From: Acheta domesticus
Taxonomy: Eukaryota > Arthropoda > Insecta > Orthoptera > Gryllidae
Direction of reading: 5' to 3'
Assembly: GCA_031308135.1 (NCBI GenBank)
Contig: JAHLJT010002630.1
Coordinates: 98,438,141 to 98,502,140, forward strand
DNA length: 64,000 nucleotides
This document shows, piece after piece, positions 1-11,942 of the stretch. The first letter of the stretch is position 1, and every line of letters starts with the position of its first letter. The notes beneath the pieces are model-generated. The model made no database searches and was not told the origin of the DNA. It worked only from the letters and a program-made list of their open reading frames with translations. A program made the position numbers and the translations under genes.

Positions 1-310
1 GTTCCACGACTTCCTCATTATATCGAAATCCTCTTCTCATTCAACTTTGTGAAGAAAATCAATGATCCAAATCGCATTATATTAAATATCGATTTCATAT
101 ATTCACACTATTTTATGAAGACGTAGATTATATTTGCACACTATTATGAGGACGTAGATGATATCTTAATATTGGGAATTAGAATAAGCTCTGGTTTAGT
201 AATAATTGTTAAATCACCGAAACATGTGTATATTTTATTTTAATCGGAACTTTCTCACCAAAGTCAAAAAATGAAAGAAAAAAAAAGTCTCTTCCGCCTA
301 GTTCTTGGCA

Positions 311-800
311 CTATCGTCGCAGGAGAGTCTTTATATTAGAAGACTTCGCAAGGTCAAACGGCGTCGCGTCGTCCCAACGTTCTGCCCATGGCAAGAGGTC
401 CCTCCTGGCGCCGGCCGCGAAGAGCGCGCGCACCGCTTCCTCATTGTTACTGCACACCGCCCAGTGCAGAGGCGTCACTCCCTCCTCATCCCTCGCGTCG
501 ACGTCGGCGCCCGCGCGCAGCAGCAGCTCCACGCACCGACCACTGCGGTCTATCTCCGCAGCACAGTGCAAAGCGGAAGACCCATAGCAGTCGACAGCGT
601 TCGCATCGGCGCCTCGTTGCAGAAGGAGCGACACCACGTCCGCGTGCATATAGAAGGCTGCAGTAATTAGAGGAGTGTAACCATTGGAATTAGTGTAGTT
701 GACGTTGGCACCAGAGTCTATGAGACGTCGTACCTCACTTAGTCTTCCTCCTCCTGCCGCCTTACACAACTGCTCTCCCAGGGGGGAGGGAGAGTTTCGA
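311..800 (-). CDS. Ankyrin-repeat C-terminal domain of the same gene
   Basis: This minus-strand frame ends at TAG 311-313 and codes about four ankyrin repeats. Recognisable cores are NGYTPLITAAF, GADANAVDCYGSSALHCAAE, GADVDARDEEGVTPLHWAV and AVRALFAAGARRDL, and the protein ends in LAKSSNIKTLLRR. The frame is open up to 997, but its upstream part is low-complexity Pro/Arg and overlaps the linker of the coiled-coil frame, so the true junction is probably near the homopolymer at 781-786 (assembly indel or real frameshift). A polyadenylation signal, AATAAA read on the minus strand, lies at 234-239, about 75 bases past the stop. A paralogous C-terminus sits at the right edge of the window. Ankyrin repeats bind proteins; the partner is unknown. 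Confidence 0.7.
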
Positions 801-3116
801 GCCTCCTCCATCATCATCTTCACCTCCCGCACCCGGAGCTCCACCCGCTGCCTCGCGCGTTCCGTCCTCGTCGGCCGCTGCGCCCTGGTGGCCGGCGCCT
901 GAGGAAGGGGGGGTGGGGGAGGGGGGCTCCTCCCCTCCGCCCGCTGCGGCCCCTCCCGTCTCCGGTGCTTCGCAGGCGCTGGCGGCGGAGGCGGCAAGGG
1001 ACGCGCGTGTAGACGGGGGCTCCTTCATTTGGTTCAACAGAGCCTCAACGCGGGGCATAAACTTCTGCAATGCACTTTGAAGGGAGGCCTCTACCTCATT
1101 CATCCGGCACTCCAGACGCTGCACACCTCCTTCCCCTCCAGATCCCTCCGGAGCCTTCGTTCTCTCCTCCATGGCCGTCACTCTCTCCCGGGTCTCTTCA
1201 AGTCGCTGCTGCAGAGCGCGGATGGCGTCGTCCTTCTCCTGCAGCTTCCGCTCCATCTCGCGCAGCGCCGCCGCCGCCCTCTCCTCCTGCAGGCGCAGGG
1301 CTTCCGTCGAATCCGTCCTTCTCTCCTCCACGGCCGTCACTCTCTCCCGGGTCTCTTCAAGTCGCTGCTGCAGAGCGCGGATGGCGTCGTCCTTCTCCTG
1401 CAGCTTCCGCTCCATCTCGCGCAGCGCCGCCGCCGCCCTCTCCTCCTGCAGGCGCAGGGCTTCCGTCGAATCCGTCCTTCTCTCCTCCACGGCCGTCACT
1501 CTCTCCCGGGTCTCTTCAAGTCGCTGCTGCAGAGCGCGGATGGCGTCGTCCTTCTCCTGCAGCTTCCGCTCCATCTCGCGCAGCGCCGCCGCCGCCCTCT
1601 CCTCCTGCAGGCGCAGGGCTTCCGTCGAATCCGTCCTTCTCTCCTCCACGGCCGTCACTCTCTCCCGGGTCTCTTCAAGTCGCTGCTGCAGAGCGCGGAT
1701 GGCGTCGTCCTTCTCCTGCAGCTTCCGCTCCATCTCGCGCAGCGCCGCCGCCGCCCTCTCCTCCTGCAGGCGCAGGGCTTCCGTCGAATCCGTCCTTCTC
1801 TCCTCCACGGCCGTCACTCTCTCCCGGGTCTCTTCAAGTCGCTGCTGCAGAGCGCGGATGGCGTCGTCCTTCTCCTGCAGCTTCCGCTCCATCTCGCGCA
1901 GCGCCGCCGCCGCCCTCTCCTCCTGCAGGCGCAGGGCTTCCGTCGAATCCGTCCTTCTCTCCTCCACGGCCGTCACTCTCTCCCGGGTCTCTTCAAGTCG
2001 CTGCTGCAGAGCGCGGATGGCGTCGTCCTTCTCCTGCAGCTTCCGCTCCATCTCGCGCAGCGCCGCCGCCGCCCTGTCCTCCTGCAGGCGCTGGGCTTCC
2101 GTCGAATCCGTCCTTCTCTCCTCCACGGCCGTCACTCTCTCCCGGGTCTCTTCAAGTCGCTGCTGCAGAGCGCGGATGGCGTCGTCCTTCTCCTGCAGCT
2201 TCTGTTCCATCTCGCGCAGCGCCGCCGCCGCCCTCTCCTCCTGCAGGCGCTGGGCTTCCGTAGAATCCGTCCTTCTCTCCTCCACGGCCGTCACTCTCTC
2301 CTGGGTCTCTTCAAGTCGCTGCTGCAGAGCGCGGATGGCGTCGTCCTTCTCCTGCAGCTTCCGCTCCATCTCGCGCGATGCTGTCGCCGCCCTCTCCTCC
2401 TGCAGGCGCAGGGCTTCCGTCGAATCCGTCCTTCTCTCCTCCACGGCCGTCACTCTCTCCTGGGTCTCTTCAAGTCGCTGCTGCAGAGCGCGGATGGCGT
2501 CGTCCTTCTCCTGCAGCTTCTGTTCCATCTCGCGCGACGCCGCCGCCGCCCTCTCCTCCTGCTGGCGCAGTGCTTCCGTAGAATCCGTCCTTCTCTCCTC
2601 CACGGCCGTCACTCTCTCCCGGGTCTCTTCAAGTCGCTGCTGCAGAGCGCAGATGGCGTCGTCCTTCTCCTGCAGCTTCTGTTCCATCTCGCGCGACGCC
2701 GCCGCCGCCCTCTCCTCCTGCAGGCGCAGTGCTTCCGTAGAATCCGTCCTTCTCTCCTCCACGGCCGTCACTCTCTCCTGGGTCTCTTCAAGTTGCTGCT
2801 GCAGAGCGCGGATGGCGTCGTCCTTCTCCTGCAGCTTCTGCTCCATTTGGCGAATAGCTTCACGTAAACACATTTCCGCACCCCGTTCCACCTCTTCTTT
2901 TTGCAGGCGCAGGGCCTCCTGGACCTTGTGTTCCGCTTCCTGTTCGTGCAGACGAAGAGGTTCCTGCATCCTGCCCTCCATCTCTTGTTTCAGCAGGCGC
3001 ATGGCCTCCTGTACGTTCTGCATCTCCTCCTTCATGCACTGGAAGGCGTCGCCCAAAGCTCCTGCACCCTCAACCCTACTCGCTCCCTCACGGCCGCTCC
3101 GCTTGCGTCTCGGCAT
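762..3116 (-). CDS. Coiled-coil repeat protein, N-terminal part of a coiled-coil/ankyrin gene
   Basis: The frame opens at MPRRKRSGREG (ATG at 3114-3116) and runs to a stop at 762-764. After a basic N-terminus come short Gln/Glu/Leu-rich segments, then about eleven copies of a 53-residue repeat (159 bp, roughly 1150-2850) with cores such as LQEKDDAIRALQQRLEET and VTAVEERRTDSTEAL. The spacing of hydrophobic and charged residues predicts a long coiled coil. Copies nearest the C-terminus are almost identical and the N-terminal ones more diverged. An acidic, Gly/Pro-rich linker follows. The frame is also open upstream to an ATG at 3180-3182, but on the minus strand a pyrimidine-rich tract ending in CAG (about 3134-3150) looks like a splice acceptor, so I prefer the inner ATG; an upstream exon is possible. 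Near 781-786 a six-base G run probably hides a frameshift, after which the ankyrin frame continues. Family unknown; likely a cytoplasmic scaffold (inference). Confidence 0.7.
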   Translation of the reverse strand: MPRRKRSGREGASRVEGAGALGDAFQCMKEEMQNVQEAMRLLKQEMEGRMQEPLRLHEQEAEHKVQEALRLQKEEVERGAEMCLREAIRQMEQKLQEKDDAIRALQQQLEETQERVTAVEERRTDSTEALRLQEERAAAASREMEQKLQEKDDAICALQQRLEETRERVTAVEERRTDSTEALRQQEERAAAASREMEQKLQEKDDAIRALQQRLEETQERVTAVEERRTDSTEALRLQEERAATASREMERKLQEKDDAIRALQQRLEETQERVTAVEERRTDSTEAQRLQEERAAAALREMEQKLQEKDDAIRALQQRLEETRERVTAVEERRTDSTEAQRLQEDRAAAALREMERKLQEKDDAIRALQQRLEETRERVTAVEERRTDSTEALRLQEERAAAALREMERKLQEKDDAIRALQQRLEETRERVTAVEERRTDSTEALRLQEERAAAALREMERKLQEKDDAIRALQQRLEETRERVTAVEERRTDSTEALRLQEERAAAALREMERKLQEKDDAIRALQQRLEETRERVTAVEERRTDSTEALRLQEERAAAALREMERKLQEKDDAIRALQQRLEETRERVTAVEERRTDSTEALRLQEERAAAALREMERKLQEKDDAIRALQQRLEETRERVTAMEERTKAPEGSGGEGGVQRLECRMNEVEASLQSALQKFMPRVEALLNQMKEPPSTRASLAASAASACEAPETGGAAAGGGEEPPSPTPPSSGAGHQGAAADEDGTREAAGGAPGAGGEDDDGGGSKLSLPPGRAVV
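1150..2850 (-). repeat. 159-bp in-frame coding tandem repeat, about 11 copies
   Basis: The period is exactly 159 bases: the phrase CTCTCCTCCACGG recurs at 1321, 1480, 1639 and on. Because 159 is a multiple of three and the unit lacks stops in several frames, long open frames also appear on the opposite strand; these are shadows. Copies from about 1150 to 2080 are nearly identical, and copies beyond 2080 carry progressively more substitutions. Confidence 0.9.
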
Positions 3117-3182
3117 CTTGGATTTCGATCCTTCTGGAATGTAAAGGAGTACATTACATTGTGGTGAATAACTTTTGTTCAT

Positions 3183-4130
3183 AAGAATCGATTATCTGAA
3201 AAACTAATGTTTCGCATGTAGTAATTAATCCACTGTATTGGAATAGGTGTGAAATCACTCAATTCAAAATATAGCCAATGGTATCAGGTAAAATAAAGCC
3301 GCTACAAAAAATAAATTTCTGTCAATTGACATCATTCTGTACTCCCCTTGGAAGCTTTCTCTGAACATTTTATACGAAAACTAATAGAATAAGTGAAACA
3401 ATCTGACTTTATTAGCCATGTAATTATGTAATTTCCATCAGTGTAATTCATTTCTAAATTATACGTTCAGCCTTACGATTTATTAGCCAGAAGTCTGTCA
3501 GTCCACAATGAATGTTATATTCAAAGTCCCCCCTCATTTTTTTCTAAACGCACCTGATGCAGACTTCCAATTACTGATTCAAAATACGTGCTTTCATTGT
3601 GTAACTTTTAAATTTGTTAATTTTTTAGATCGAAAAATCTTCCTATGTGAGGTGGAGTCTACCATCTGTTAAAAAGTTTTCTCCATGATTTGGGAACATT
3701 ATTTGGAAATTCTCCTTTGAATTTTGAAAAACATTGAATTATCTTGGTTCATTCAGTTTCTCCTAATCGTTTACATCGTTTTAAAAAAATATTAAGTTAA
3801 TGAAATATTAATATACACCATCAGTTTCAATGAGTTAAGTATTCAGTTATAAAACAAGTCCATAAACAATATTTTGACTTACAGAAAATTCGAATTTTGG
3901 CTACTTTAATAATGTTATCCCTACAGGAGAAAAATTAAATGTCACAAAGTTCAAGAAATGAAATACAGAGCTATACTTATCTGGGAAATCTAAACTGTGT
4001 GTAAATAAATTGAGAATTAAAATAATATAAATTTAAATAAGCATAAAAGTTTTCTTCTTGCTCATCAAGAAATGTTCACGGAAATAATGTAACGTGTATT
4101 CCATTAATGTTAACCGGAGTTAAGTTGTCT
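3183..4130. other. AT-rich intergenic stretch, nothing recognised
   Basis: AT-rich sequence with no convincing coding frame, repeat pair or RNA. It is the upstream flank of the coiled-coil gene; any 5' exon of that gene would lie here or beyond. Confidence 0.5.
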
Positions 4131-4441
4131 TGAAACTACTTACCTAAAACGAGACGGCTCCTCGTTCAACACCGAAAAGAACTTAACGCTTGCACAGAGT
4201 ATGACAGCAAATTCATGCGATATTCTCACGTCAAAACCTCCGACAAAAGAAGAGCGAAATTCGCGTCCTGTTCCTGCGCGAAGGCAACGCCGACTGCAGT
4301 GGGGACACGAAATGCGCAACTCGACTGGGTCAGGAACAATCGATTCCCGGACATCACACTCCCAGTCACGTGGCCGACCATGGATGGAAGGAAATCGATT
4401 CAAGAAATGGGACTTAGTCCGAGAGACCGAGTCACAGACTA

Positions 4442-6190
4442 AAATATTTCGGTTGAACCAGGGTTTAGGGTGGCACGGTTCCTTTGGTTCACTGATCCGG
4501 TTCACTAGACAGGAATCGACTCAATAAACCGAATCCTGGTTTACTATTCGCGTTCAACATGGTAACGTAATAAATGTGTTTAAAATGCATTCTATTTCAC
4601 AACCGCGTGCTACTTGAACATTCTTTACTACTTAAACCACACATTTTTTGTTATTAAAAAGAGCCACTCATCTATTTAGTTAACCAAATGCTACTTATTA
4701 CATTTTTAAATGCTCTATAAGCCACAGAATATAAATGGAAAAAGTATAACTCACGTATTCCTTGGAATTATTATAGATTTATTTCAATTTTTTAATGAAA
4801 CCTTGTAAAAGACATAATTCAATTTTAACAAACATGCAAACAAATAACAATAACAAATGGATAACATCTTGTAATAACTGGAACAAAATATGTACTTTTA
4901 AAATTTTACAAACAAATAGTAATAACTCACTTCTTAATGCGATTTAAAATTAATTAATGAGTTTTAAATAAAAATAAAAAACTATGATGTTAACGCAATA
5001 AATATAATTATTTTAAATAACTTCTATTTCACAAACTCATACTACTTAAACTTTTGTTACTGGGGGGCTAACGCCCCCCAAACCTCCCATTTAACACTAA
5101 AACACCATAAATATCAATATTTCAAATAAATTATATTTCACAAACACATGCTACTTTTAACCTTTTGTTATTGTTACCCCCCCATTTTAATACTAATAAA
5201 CTAATTCGTCTGTTTTTTAAATTCTATTTAATATGTTAAAGAACGCGATATTTTAAAAGAAAAAAAATCAACTCACATAGTCGTTGAAATTATACAATTT
5301 TAATAGTATTACCACTACCGTAGTAATACTGACAATTAGTATAGTGTCTCGGCACGAATTACACCCTTATAACACGAAAAAACGTCAAGCTTGTTTCTGG
5401 AAAAAATACGTACTTTTTACGAACTGAAGCTTAAAAATTAATAAGAAATAAAAAATAACTTGTTAAGCTAATAAAATAAATACAAATATTTAAAATCAAT
5501 TCTATTTCACAAACACATGCTACTTACATGTTTATTATCACCTTTCAAATCCTCCATTTTAATACTAAAAACAACTCGTCTATTTTTAAAGCAAATACAA
5601 CATAATATGTTAAATAAATCATAAATAAATCCTGCATTTACACCTTCCATCACGGTAGACACACAAAATCTATTAAAATATGTCTTAAAATACGAAACAA
5701 CACGTAATCCTATGACCACAAATGCTTTGCGTAATTGAATGGCATTCAAGAGTAAAGTAAATAATTTTGTTGTTATAGAAAAACCTGAATGTGATATTAC
5801 GAGAAGGATTTTTAAAATCTAAAACTATTTCTATACTAATATTAGAGTTCAAGCAGCAAGCAAAGCAGCATAGAAACAATTTTTATTTTTTAAAAAAAAA
5901 AGTGTTGTGAAGTGTAATTTTCAATGTGAAGTGATATTTGAAAAGTGTCGTGATGAAGAAGAAATAGTTCGTAAATTTGAAATGTATATCGTCATTATGG
6001 CTTTGACGCATGGTCATTTCGTGTATATTTATGCTTTGATCCGTCAAAGCTAGTCAATGCCAACATAATTTTTCGGCAGCTCTGAAGTGACCCGTATGTG
6101 AACCATGGCGGGTGATTCACGAGAGTAAGTGAATCACAAAAGGAACCAAAGGAACCGTGCCACCCTAAACCCTGGTTCAACCAATATTTC
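4442..6190. mobile_element. Possible inverted-repeat DNA element, about 1.7 kb
   Basis: The segment at 4442-4490 (GGTTGAACCAGGGTTTAGGG, then a GGCACGGTTCCTTTGG core) recurs as its reverse complement at 6141-6190, about 45 bases with few differences. Between them lies AT-rich DNA in which a segment beginning TTCTATTTCACAAACAC recurs about four times (4587, 5021, 5145, 5502), often followed by a Thr/Leu-codon-like AT tract and a CCTCCCATTT phrase. A small hairpin (GTGATTCAC arms, 8-base loop) sits at 6112-6137. No transposase is visible, so it would be non-autonomous. Target duplications were not identified. Confidence 0.4.
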
Positions 6191-6390
6191 TTCTATTTCC
6201 TTGGTTTATCCTTTTCAAAATAAAATGTATGCATAAAGTACGGATTACTATTTAATCATGTTCACGCTTGTAACTTTGTAAAATATGTATGAATACATGT
6301 TTTTTAGAGGCGTGGAGTAAAACGTAAGCACTATATACTAGCATTAATGAAAGAGTTTTACCTATTCAGAACAAATTGATCATAATTATA

Positions 6391-8067
6391 CTTTCTCGCC
6401 CTTACTTCGTAACAAGAAAAGAATCGCAATCCTATGCCATTTTTCGACAAAAACTGAGATACTCAAAATAACGGTAGATTCCAACAAGTTCGTTTTAAGA
6501 AAAATTGCTTTTTACTTCCCGTATAAGTATGTATACACGGAGTAATTTGCGTAGTATAGGGAAAGTTATGTAATGCTGCGCGAAAAAATGGCGAATTTTC
6601 GCCAGAAAAAATTCGTTGCCGGGCCGTTATAACGAAAACGTGGATAAAACCAGTTGCTAAATTAAGGGAAAAAATACTCTAACACGTGGTGTAACCAGAA
6701 CCCCTTTTTTATGGATACTTGATACCGAAAATCCAAAAGAAAGGAAAACGTCCGTCCGTCCGTCTGTGAACACTGCTAGCACACAAACATTTCTTCCAAA
6801 ATGGATATTCCCCGGTCGATCTGGTTCGAGTCGAAGCTTTGAGATTTTGAAATATATTCTATAAAATTTGGGGGTACTTTACATGATGCTCCCTGGACAT
6901 TTTCAAAATTTTCTCAAAAACGGCTCCAAATTTTTTCTTTAAATTTCTTGTAAGAAATAGTAAAATGAACTCGCCTATTAAGATGGCATAGATCCGATTT
7001 TCACGGTTAACTCTGAATTTTCGAAAATTGCCAAAGTTTGAATTTCTTTCCTTGTCTTCCTACAACTACAAAATTGCAGGTAGAGATTTTACCATCAAAT
7101 AAAATTTGTTCTTCATAGTGAGTTTCCTCTTTAAGATCAAGTACACTTTTTTAAAAATTTCAGTACTTTTCGCGCAATAATGCGTGTAATTTGTGCGATT
7201 TAAAAAAAATACAAAAACAATATTTTCTCAAAAACGGCTACAATGTTTTTCTTAAACTCTTGGTATGGATAGTTGTAGATGTACCCTATGAGATTACATA
7301 AAATCCATATTGCTCTATTCTTTCGTTTTTTCAAAATTACAAAAATGAAACATTTTTATTTATCTCTCACATTATTTACATTAGTGGCGATTTGTTCACA
7401 TTATTATATTTACGAGTTTGAGTGCTTTAAATAATGTTCAGTAAATTTTCTCGAAAACTCAACCATTTTCTGTGAAAACTAACTCAAAGTTTCGCATTTT
7501 TAGAAACGCTCAAACTCAATTTTTTCGTAAATGGCTCCAGATCTTTTCTTCAAAGTTTTGGAACGGATAGTGCTAATTGTACGCTTTAGTATGACGTAAG
7601 GTTCATTTTGGGGTATTTTTTGTTTGTTTTTTTAAATTACACACATATTTTTTTGAAAGATCTTCCACATCTTTAATACGCACATTACCAGCAATTTGTA
7701 ACCACTATTGTATTTGTGAGTTAATGTGCTTCAAATGAAGTTTTTTAAAAACTCAAAATTTTGTGCGAAAAAGAGCTTCAAATTTCGCATATTTGACGCT
7801 TAAACGCCATTTTTCGTAAAAACGGCTACAAATGTTTAAAGGAAAATTGCCATGTAGGACGCGGTTTTTCTGTTCTTTAATATTCTAAAATGAATATTTC
7901 CGTTCCACCATTAGGAAACCAAAACCTTAAGAAAATGTCGAAAAAATATAATTTGGGCGGCGATAGATGGCAGCTGGCACGAGTATGGGGCAATTTGGAA
8001 TAACTAGCCGAGACCCAAAGAAATAAACTAATACGGGAAAGTCTGTGCCATTCTGTAGCACCACTAG
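6391..8067 (+). mobile_element. Helitron/Helentron-like non-autonomous repeat, copy 1
   Basis: This is a member of a dispersed family that recurs at least six times in the window. The left end resembles ACTTTCTCGCCCTTACTTC. A shared internal block reads about AACGTGGATAAA, then AACACGTGGTGTAGCCAGA, then GATACCGAAAA. The right end is a short hairpin (GTGC loop GCAC) followed by CACTAG and then T. Hairpin plus CTAG-type terminus followed by T is the Helitron 3' signature, whereas an imperfect inverted match between the two ends fits the Helentron subgroup better. No replicase/helicase gene is present. Confidence 0.4.
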
Positions 8068-8163
8068 TTTCTTGATATATTGAGTGAAAACTTTCTGTAA
8101 TAAAAAAGTTCTGTAAAAAGTTCTGCTTCTATATTTGTTTTATTCATAGAATGAATTTACATC

Positions 8164-8708
8164 ATCCTCTTTTATTACGGTTGCCAGATACGTCTGGCAA
8201 CCAGAATATAGTGAACCGGCGGGCGAGAGGAATGAATATTAAGATAAAACATATATTTTTGAACAACGCCATTTTCATATATTAATATATAACGATCATC
8301 GACTTACATTTTATGACCTTTGAATAATGATATAGTAGTCAATAATTAATAACTGAACACATTAACATCGCAACTGCCTGATTTACTACAATTATCTTTG
8401 GATAATGTTCTTTGGATATTACTTCTTTTTTAACTTTGTTGATTTTTTAACTATTTTCGACAATACTGTTTGCTTTATTGAATAGCTTTTACGTTATAAA
8501 TCTTCTTGAATAATTCTTTAATTTCCGAATACATTGTTTAAAAAATATACAGCTCGTTTCGAACAGACTCAACCTCCATTCTGTTGACAGCATTGGAGAC
8601 CGGAACTGATGGACAATATTGAAACAATGTCAATTAGTGAACCAACAATTGAAACAGTGAACAGTTCACTTAAATAGTGAACATCTGGCAACCGTATCTT
8701 TTATTTAC
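8164..8708. mobile_element. MITE with TACGGTTGCCAGAT inverted ends
   Basis: The left end TCTTTTATTACGGTTGCCAG (8166-8185) and the right end, read as reverse complement, AAAAGATACGGTTGCCAGAT (about 8683-8706), form terminal inverted repeats of about 22 bases around 540 bp of AT-rich DNA. The left end is itself part of a perfect hairpin (8177-8200: GGTTGCCAGA, TACG loop, TCTGGCAACC). No coding capacity. Confidence 0.55.
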
Positions 8709-10420
8709 AACTTTGAAATGTAAAACATGTAGGTAGCCTCTATCTTTAATCCAAAGATTTCATTTTTGTAGATTTTATTGTTTTATGTTCTTTTTTAGTA
8801 ATATTCCAGAACAGCAACTTATTGTTCTAATAATGAAGATACAAGTGTGAAAAAATACTCAGAAACTTTCCATTCTCTATTTTATCCAGATTTTCGTCTC
8901 TGGTGTGTTGTGCCAGGAAACTGTCGAGGAAGATTTAGATTGTTTTTCTAGAAGATATTTGCATACAAGGAGGAAGTGACTAAGAATCTGGCAGACAGCT
9001 GAATGAAAGAAGTCGGACTTCAGTGAGACTATTTTTTGAAACGACTGTCTGAATAAAGTTATATTAATCTTCTAAAATATTTTTACAACAAGCGGCATGA
9101 AGTAGAAAAAGCCGCTCAAATATTTGTCGACATTTTAAAAATTCTACTGAAACAGATGAGTAATGCAATGAAAAGGAATAAGATCTACTGATAAGATAGC
9201 TTTCAAAAGATAATGCCATACAAATCAGATCAATAATTTGTCGGCTACAGTGGTTGGAAATCTGAATATTTTTGCTAGACTTGTGAGATTAAAGTGTATT
9301 ATTTTCCATTTCAACCACTTTAAGTATGCACTTCAAATATGCTCGTTCATTGACATTGACATAAAATAAAAACTAAATTGTGAGGAATAGGGCTTTTTTA
9401 TTTTTTATCAAGAAAGTTTCCTAGTCAAGGTAACAACTACCTGTTATCACCAGCAAAAATGCAATTTTACTAGTCATTAGAATATTACTTAAGCCTGCAG
9501 CTTTTCCGTTTATAATGTAGCACGGTAAATGGTCTGTACCAGAGGTCTTTTACGACCTGAACCTCCCTTTAAGTTCTGATATTAGGTCATATTTCCTCAT
9601 TGTACGTCTGATACTATATTGAAGAACAAAATCTGTGCTTTGCTAATACGGTTAATAAGAATTATAACTCAACCAATGTTTTAACATGATTTATAATTGG
9701 CCTGGGGATGTCTACGTGCTAACCACACGTACCCCCTTAACCCACGGCTGCGAGGCAGGGACGTCGCCGGTAGGCCTGAGCTCGTTCAGGGGCTGTCCGC
9801 TCCAAGTACATACATACAAATATGTTCAATCCTTGATTTTTATTTTTTTAACCTGAGAATTTGAGCAATTGTTTTACGACATGTGAAAGGTCCCAGTCAT
9901 CTAGCAATTCTATAAATGGTTCGACGTTGCATTTATTTATCAACTTATTATTATAGTACATGTCACATATATACTCTGCTGGTCAAACGTTTTACACCCA
10001 TTAAAGCTTTTTTTCCCTGCAGCTGTATTTGGCCTTGATAGTTCAACCCATACCCAGGGCACTGAACTAGGGTCTTTGTCTCTATTTATCTTATGTAGAT
10101 AAAAATTTCTTGAGGTTCCTTATATCTCCACTTAAGAGACGTCATTGATACAAAGTGTTAGTGGCTGGGAACGTCACAAATTGCTGTCGTGTTCTACGGA
10201 GGTAGAACGGTAAACAGACCATGGTCCTGACCCATGGTCAGGACCCATGGGTCCTGACCCATAGTGGTTTAGAATTGAAAAATACCTCGAACAAATTTGT
10301 AAAATAATTCAATGATGCCATTGTTTGTTATAAACTCATGCATAGGATGCCAAGAATCGTCAAAAAAATTATTTCGGTAAGGTGGATTTTTTTATGAAAA
10401 GACAGTTTTACAAATTTATT
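8709..10420. other. AT-rich stretch without recognised gene
   Basis: No gene seen. A GC-richer island at about 9700-9815 (CTGGGGATGTCTACGTGC to GGGGCTGTCCGCTCC) looks like a repeat fragment but has no second copy in this window. A palindromic cluster lies at 10219-10267. Confidence 0.4.
10219..10267. repeat. Nested palindromes of GGTCCTGACCCAT
   Basis: GGTCCTGACC, CAT, GGTCAGGACC forms a perfect 10-bp-arm hairpin; a third GGGTCCTGACCC copy follows directly. Function unknown. Confidence 0.8.
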
Positions 10421-10429
10421 TTTACTTTC

Positions 10430-11941
10430 ACGCGCTTAGGAAGATAAACTGACGTAATGTTGCGCAAAAAAACAGCGAATTTTTGGGAGAAAACCCTTAT
10501 TACAGGGCTCTCGTAACGAAAAATGTGGATAAATCAAGTTGCTTAATTTAGAAAAAAATCCTCTAACACGTGGTGTAGCCAGAATCCACGTTTTATGACT
10601 TCTTGATACCGAAAAATCGGCTGGCGGCAAAATATCTGTCGTTAAGAACTAAACCGTTCAGCCGATTTTCCCCAATGTTGATATTTCCCCATCGATCTGG
10701 CTGATGTCGCGGCCCCTGGAATTTAGAACTTATATTTTAATTTTGGAGGTACTTTACACGAAGCCCCTCGGACATTTTCAGATTTTCAAAAAAATATCAA
10801 CAATTTTGATTAAATGTTGTTGTTGGATAGTCTGAAGGAAGTTTAAGAGAAGGTCGCAGGTCTCATGAAAACTTATTTTTCGAAAATTGAAAAAAATCAA
10901 AATTGTTTCGGTATCTTCCTATTACTACAATTATGAAGATACATTTTTTTTCTTAGTGAAATGTGTTCATCAAAAACAGATCTTCAAATAAGGTCATGTT
11001 GAATTTTAGGAAGATATGAGTATTTGTTTGAGTAATTTGGCGACAAAAATTGCCGACCGCTCCCAATTTACTGCGCTTCCTGAACGTAAAATGAATAGTG
11101 CCGATAGGTAGTTGGATGCATCGTAAGGTAGAATTTGTGTATTATTTCATATTTCTTTGTTCGTTTTCTCTTCGGGCGTTTGCTATACATTTTAAAATTA
11201 TTCTTTTAGAAATTTTTTGAAACCTATTTTAAATTACATCCTTTAATTGAGTTAAATGTGAAAAGGAAATAGATGATTTCGCTTTGCATAGTAAGGAATG
11301 GTAATAAAAAGTAATGTGTGTAAAAAAGAGATTAATTTTGATGTATAGATATAGATGTAAGGTTTATTCTACAATTGGGCTGAATTTGCCCGGTGGCACA
11401 ATACAGAAACATAAAAGTACATTTACAATTACAAAACACAATTAACAATAAAAACAATATATAAAAAATCAATATAAAAAACAAACAAATTATCTTCGTC
11501 ATTACCTAGAACATGCAAATGCATTTACATACATATACAACAAATGAAACTACATACATACTAACCTTTAAGTAAATAAACTTACTTACATATTACACTA
11601 ACAGCGGTGGTATATAAAAATATTATATTTAATTATAATAATTTTTCTATTTTCATTTTCTTACTAGCGGAATAAACAATGCTAACTGGCAAATTGTTGC
11701 ATCCGATACGAATTAGCGATCGTTGTTGAAACGCCGCACTGATAACAAAAGGTCATAATGGCTGCTACCATTTCTTTCGCATTAATACAAACTAATAGTT
11801 TTATTGACTAATAGCTTTAATACGCTCATAGATTCTTGGTATTCGCGTAAATTTGCGTGATTTGCGTAAATTCACGTACTTTGCGCGCAATTTTGCTTGA
11901 AAATACGGGCAAGAACGTTCGTGCTGCTTTAGCACCACTAG
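10430..11941 (+). mobile_element. Helitron/Helentron-like repeat, copy 2, interrupted
   Basis: The internal family block is clear at 10490-10620 (ATGTGGATAAATC, AACACGTGGTGTAGCCAGAA, GATACCGAAAAATCGG). The right end at about 11917-11941 has the strongest terminal hairpin, GTGCT-GCTTT-AGCAC, followed by CACTAG and T. The middle (about 11290-11800) does not match the other copies and probably holds another insertion, including an A-rich tract of AACAATAAAAAC type near 11440-11480. Confidence 0.4.
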
Positions 11942-11942
11942 T

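Noticed and set aside
1029..3144. Long plus-strand frames over the coiled-coil gene
   Set aside because: The 159-bp unit lacks stops in several frames; these are shadows of the minus-strand gene.
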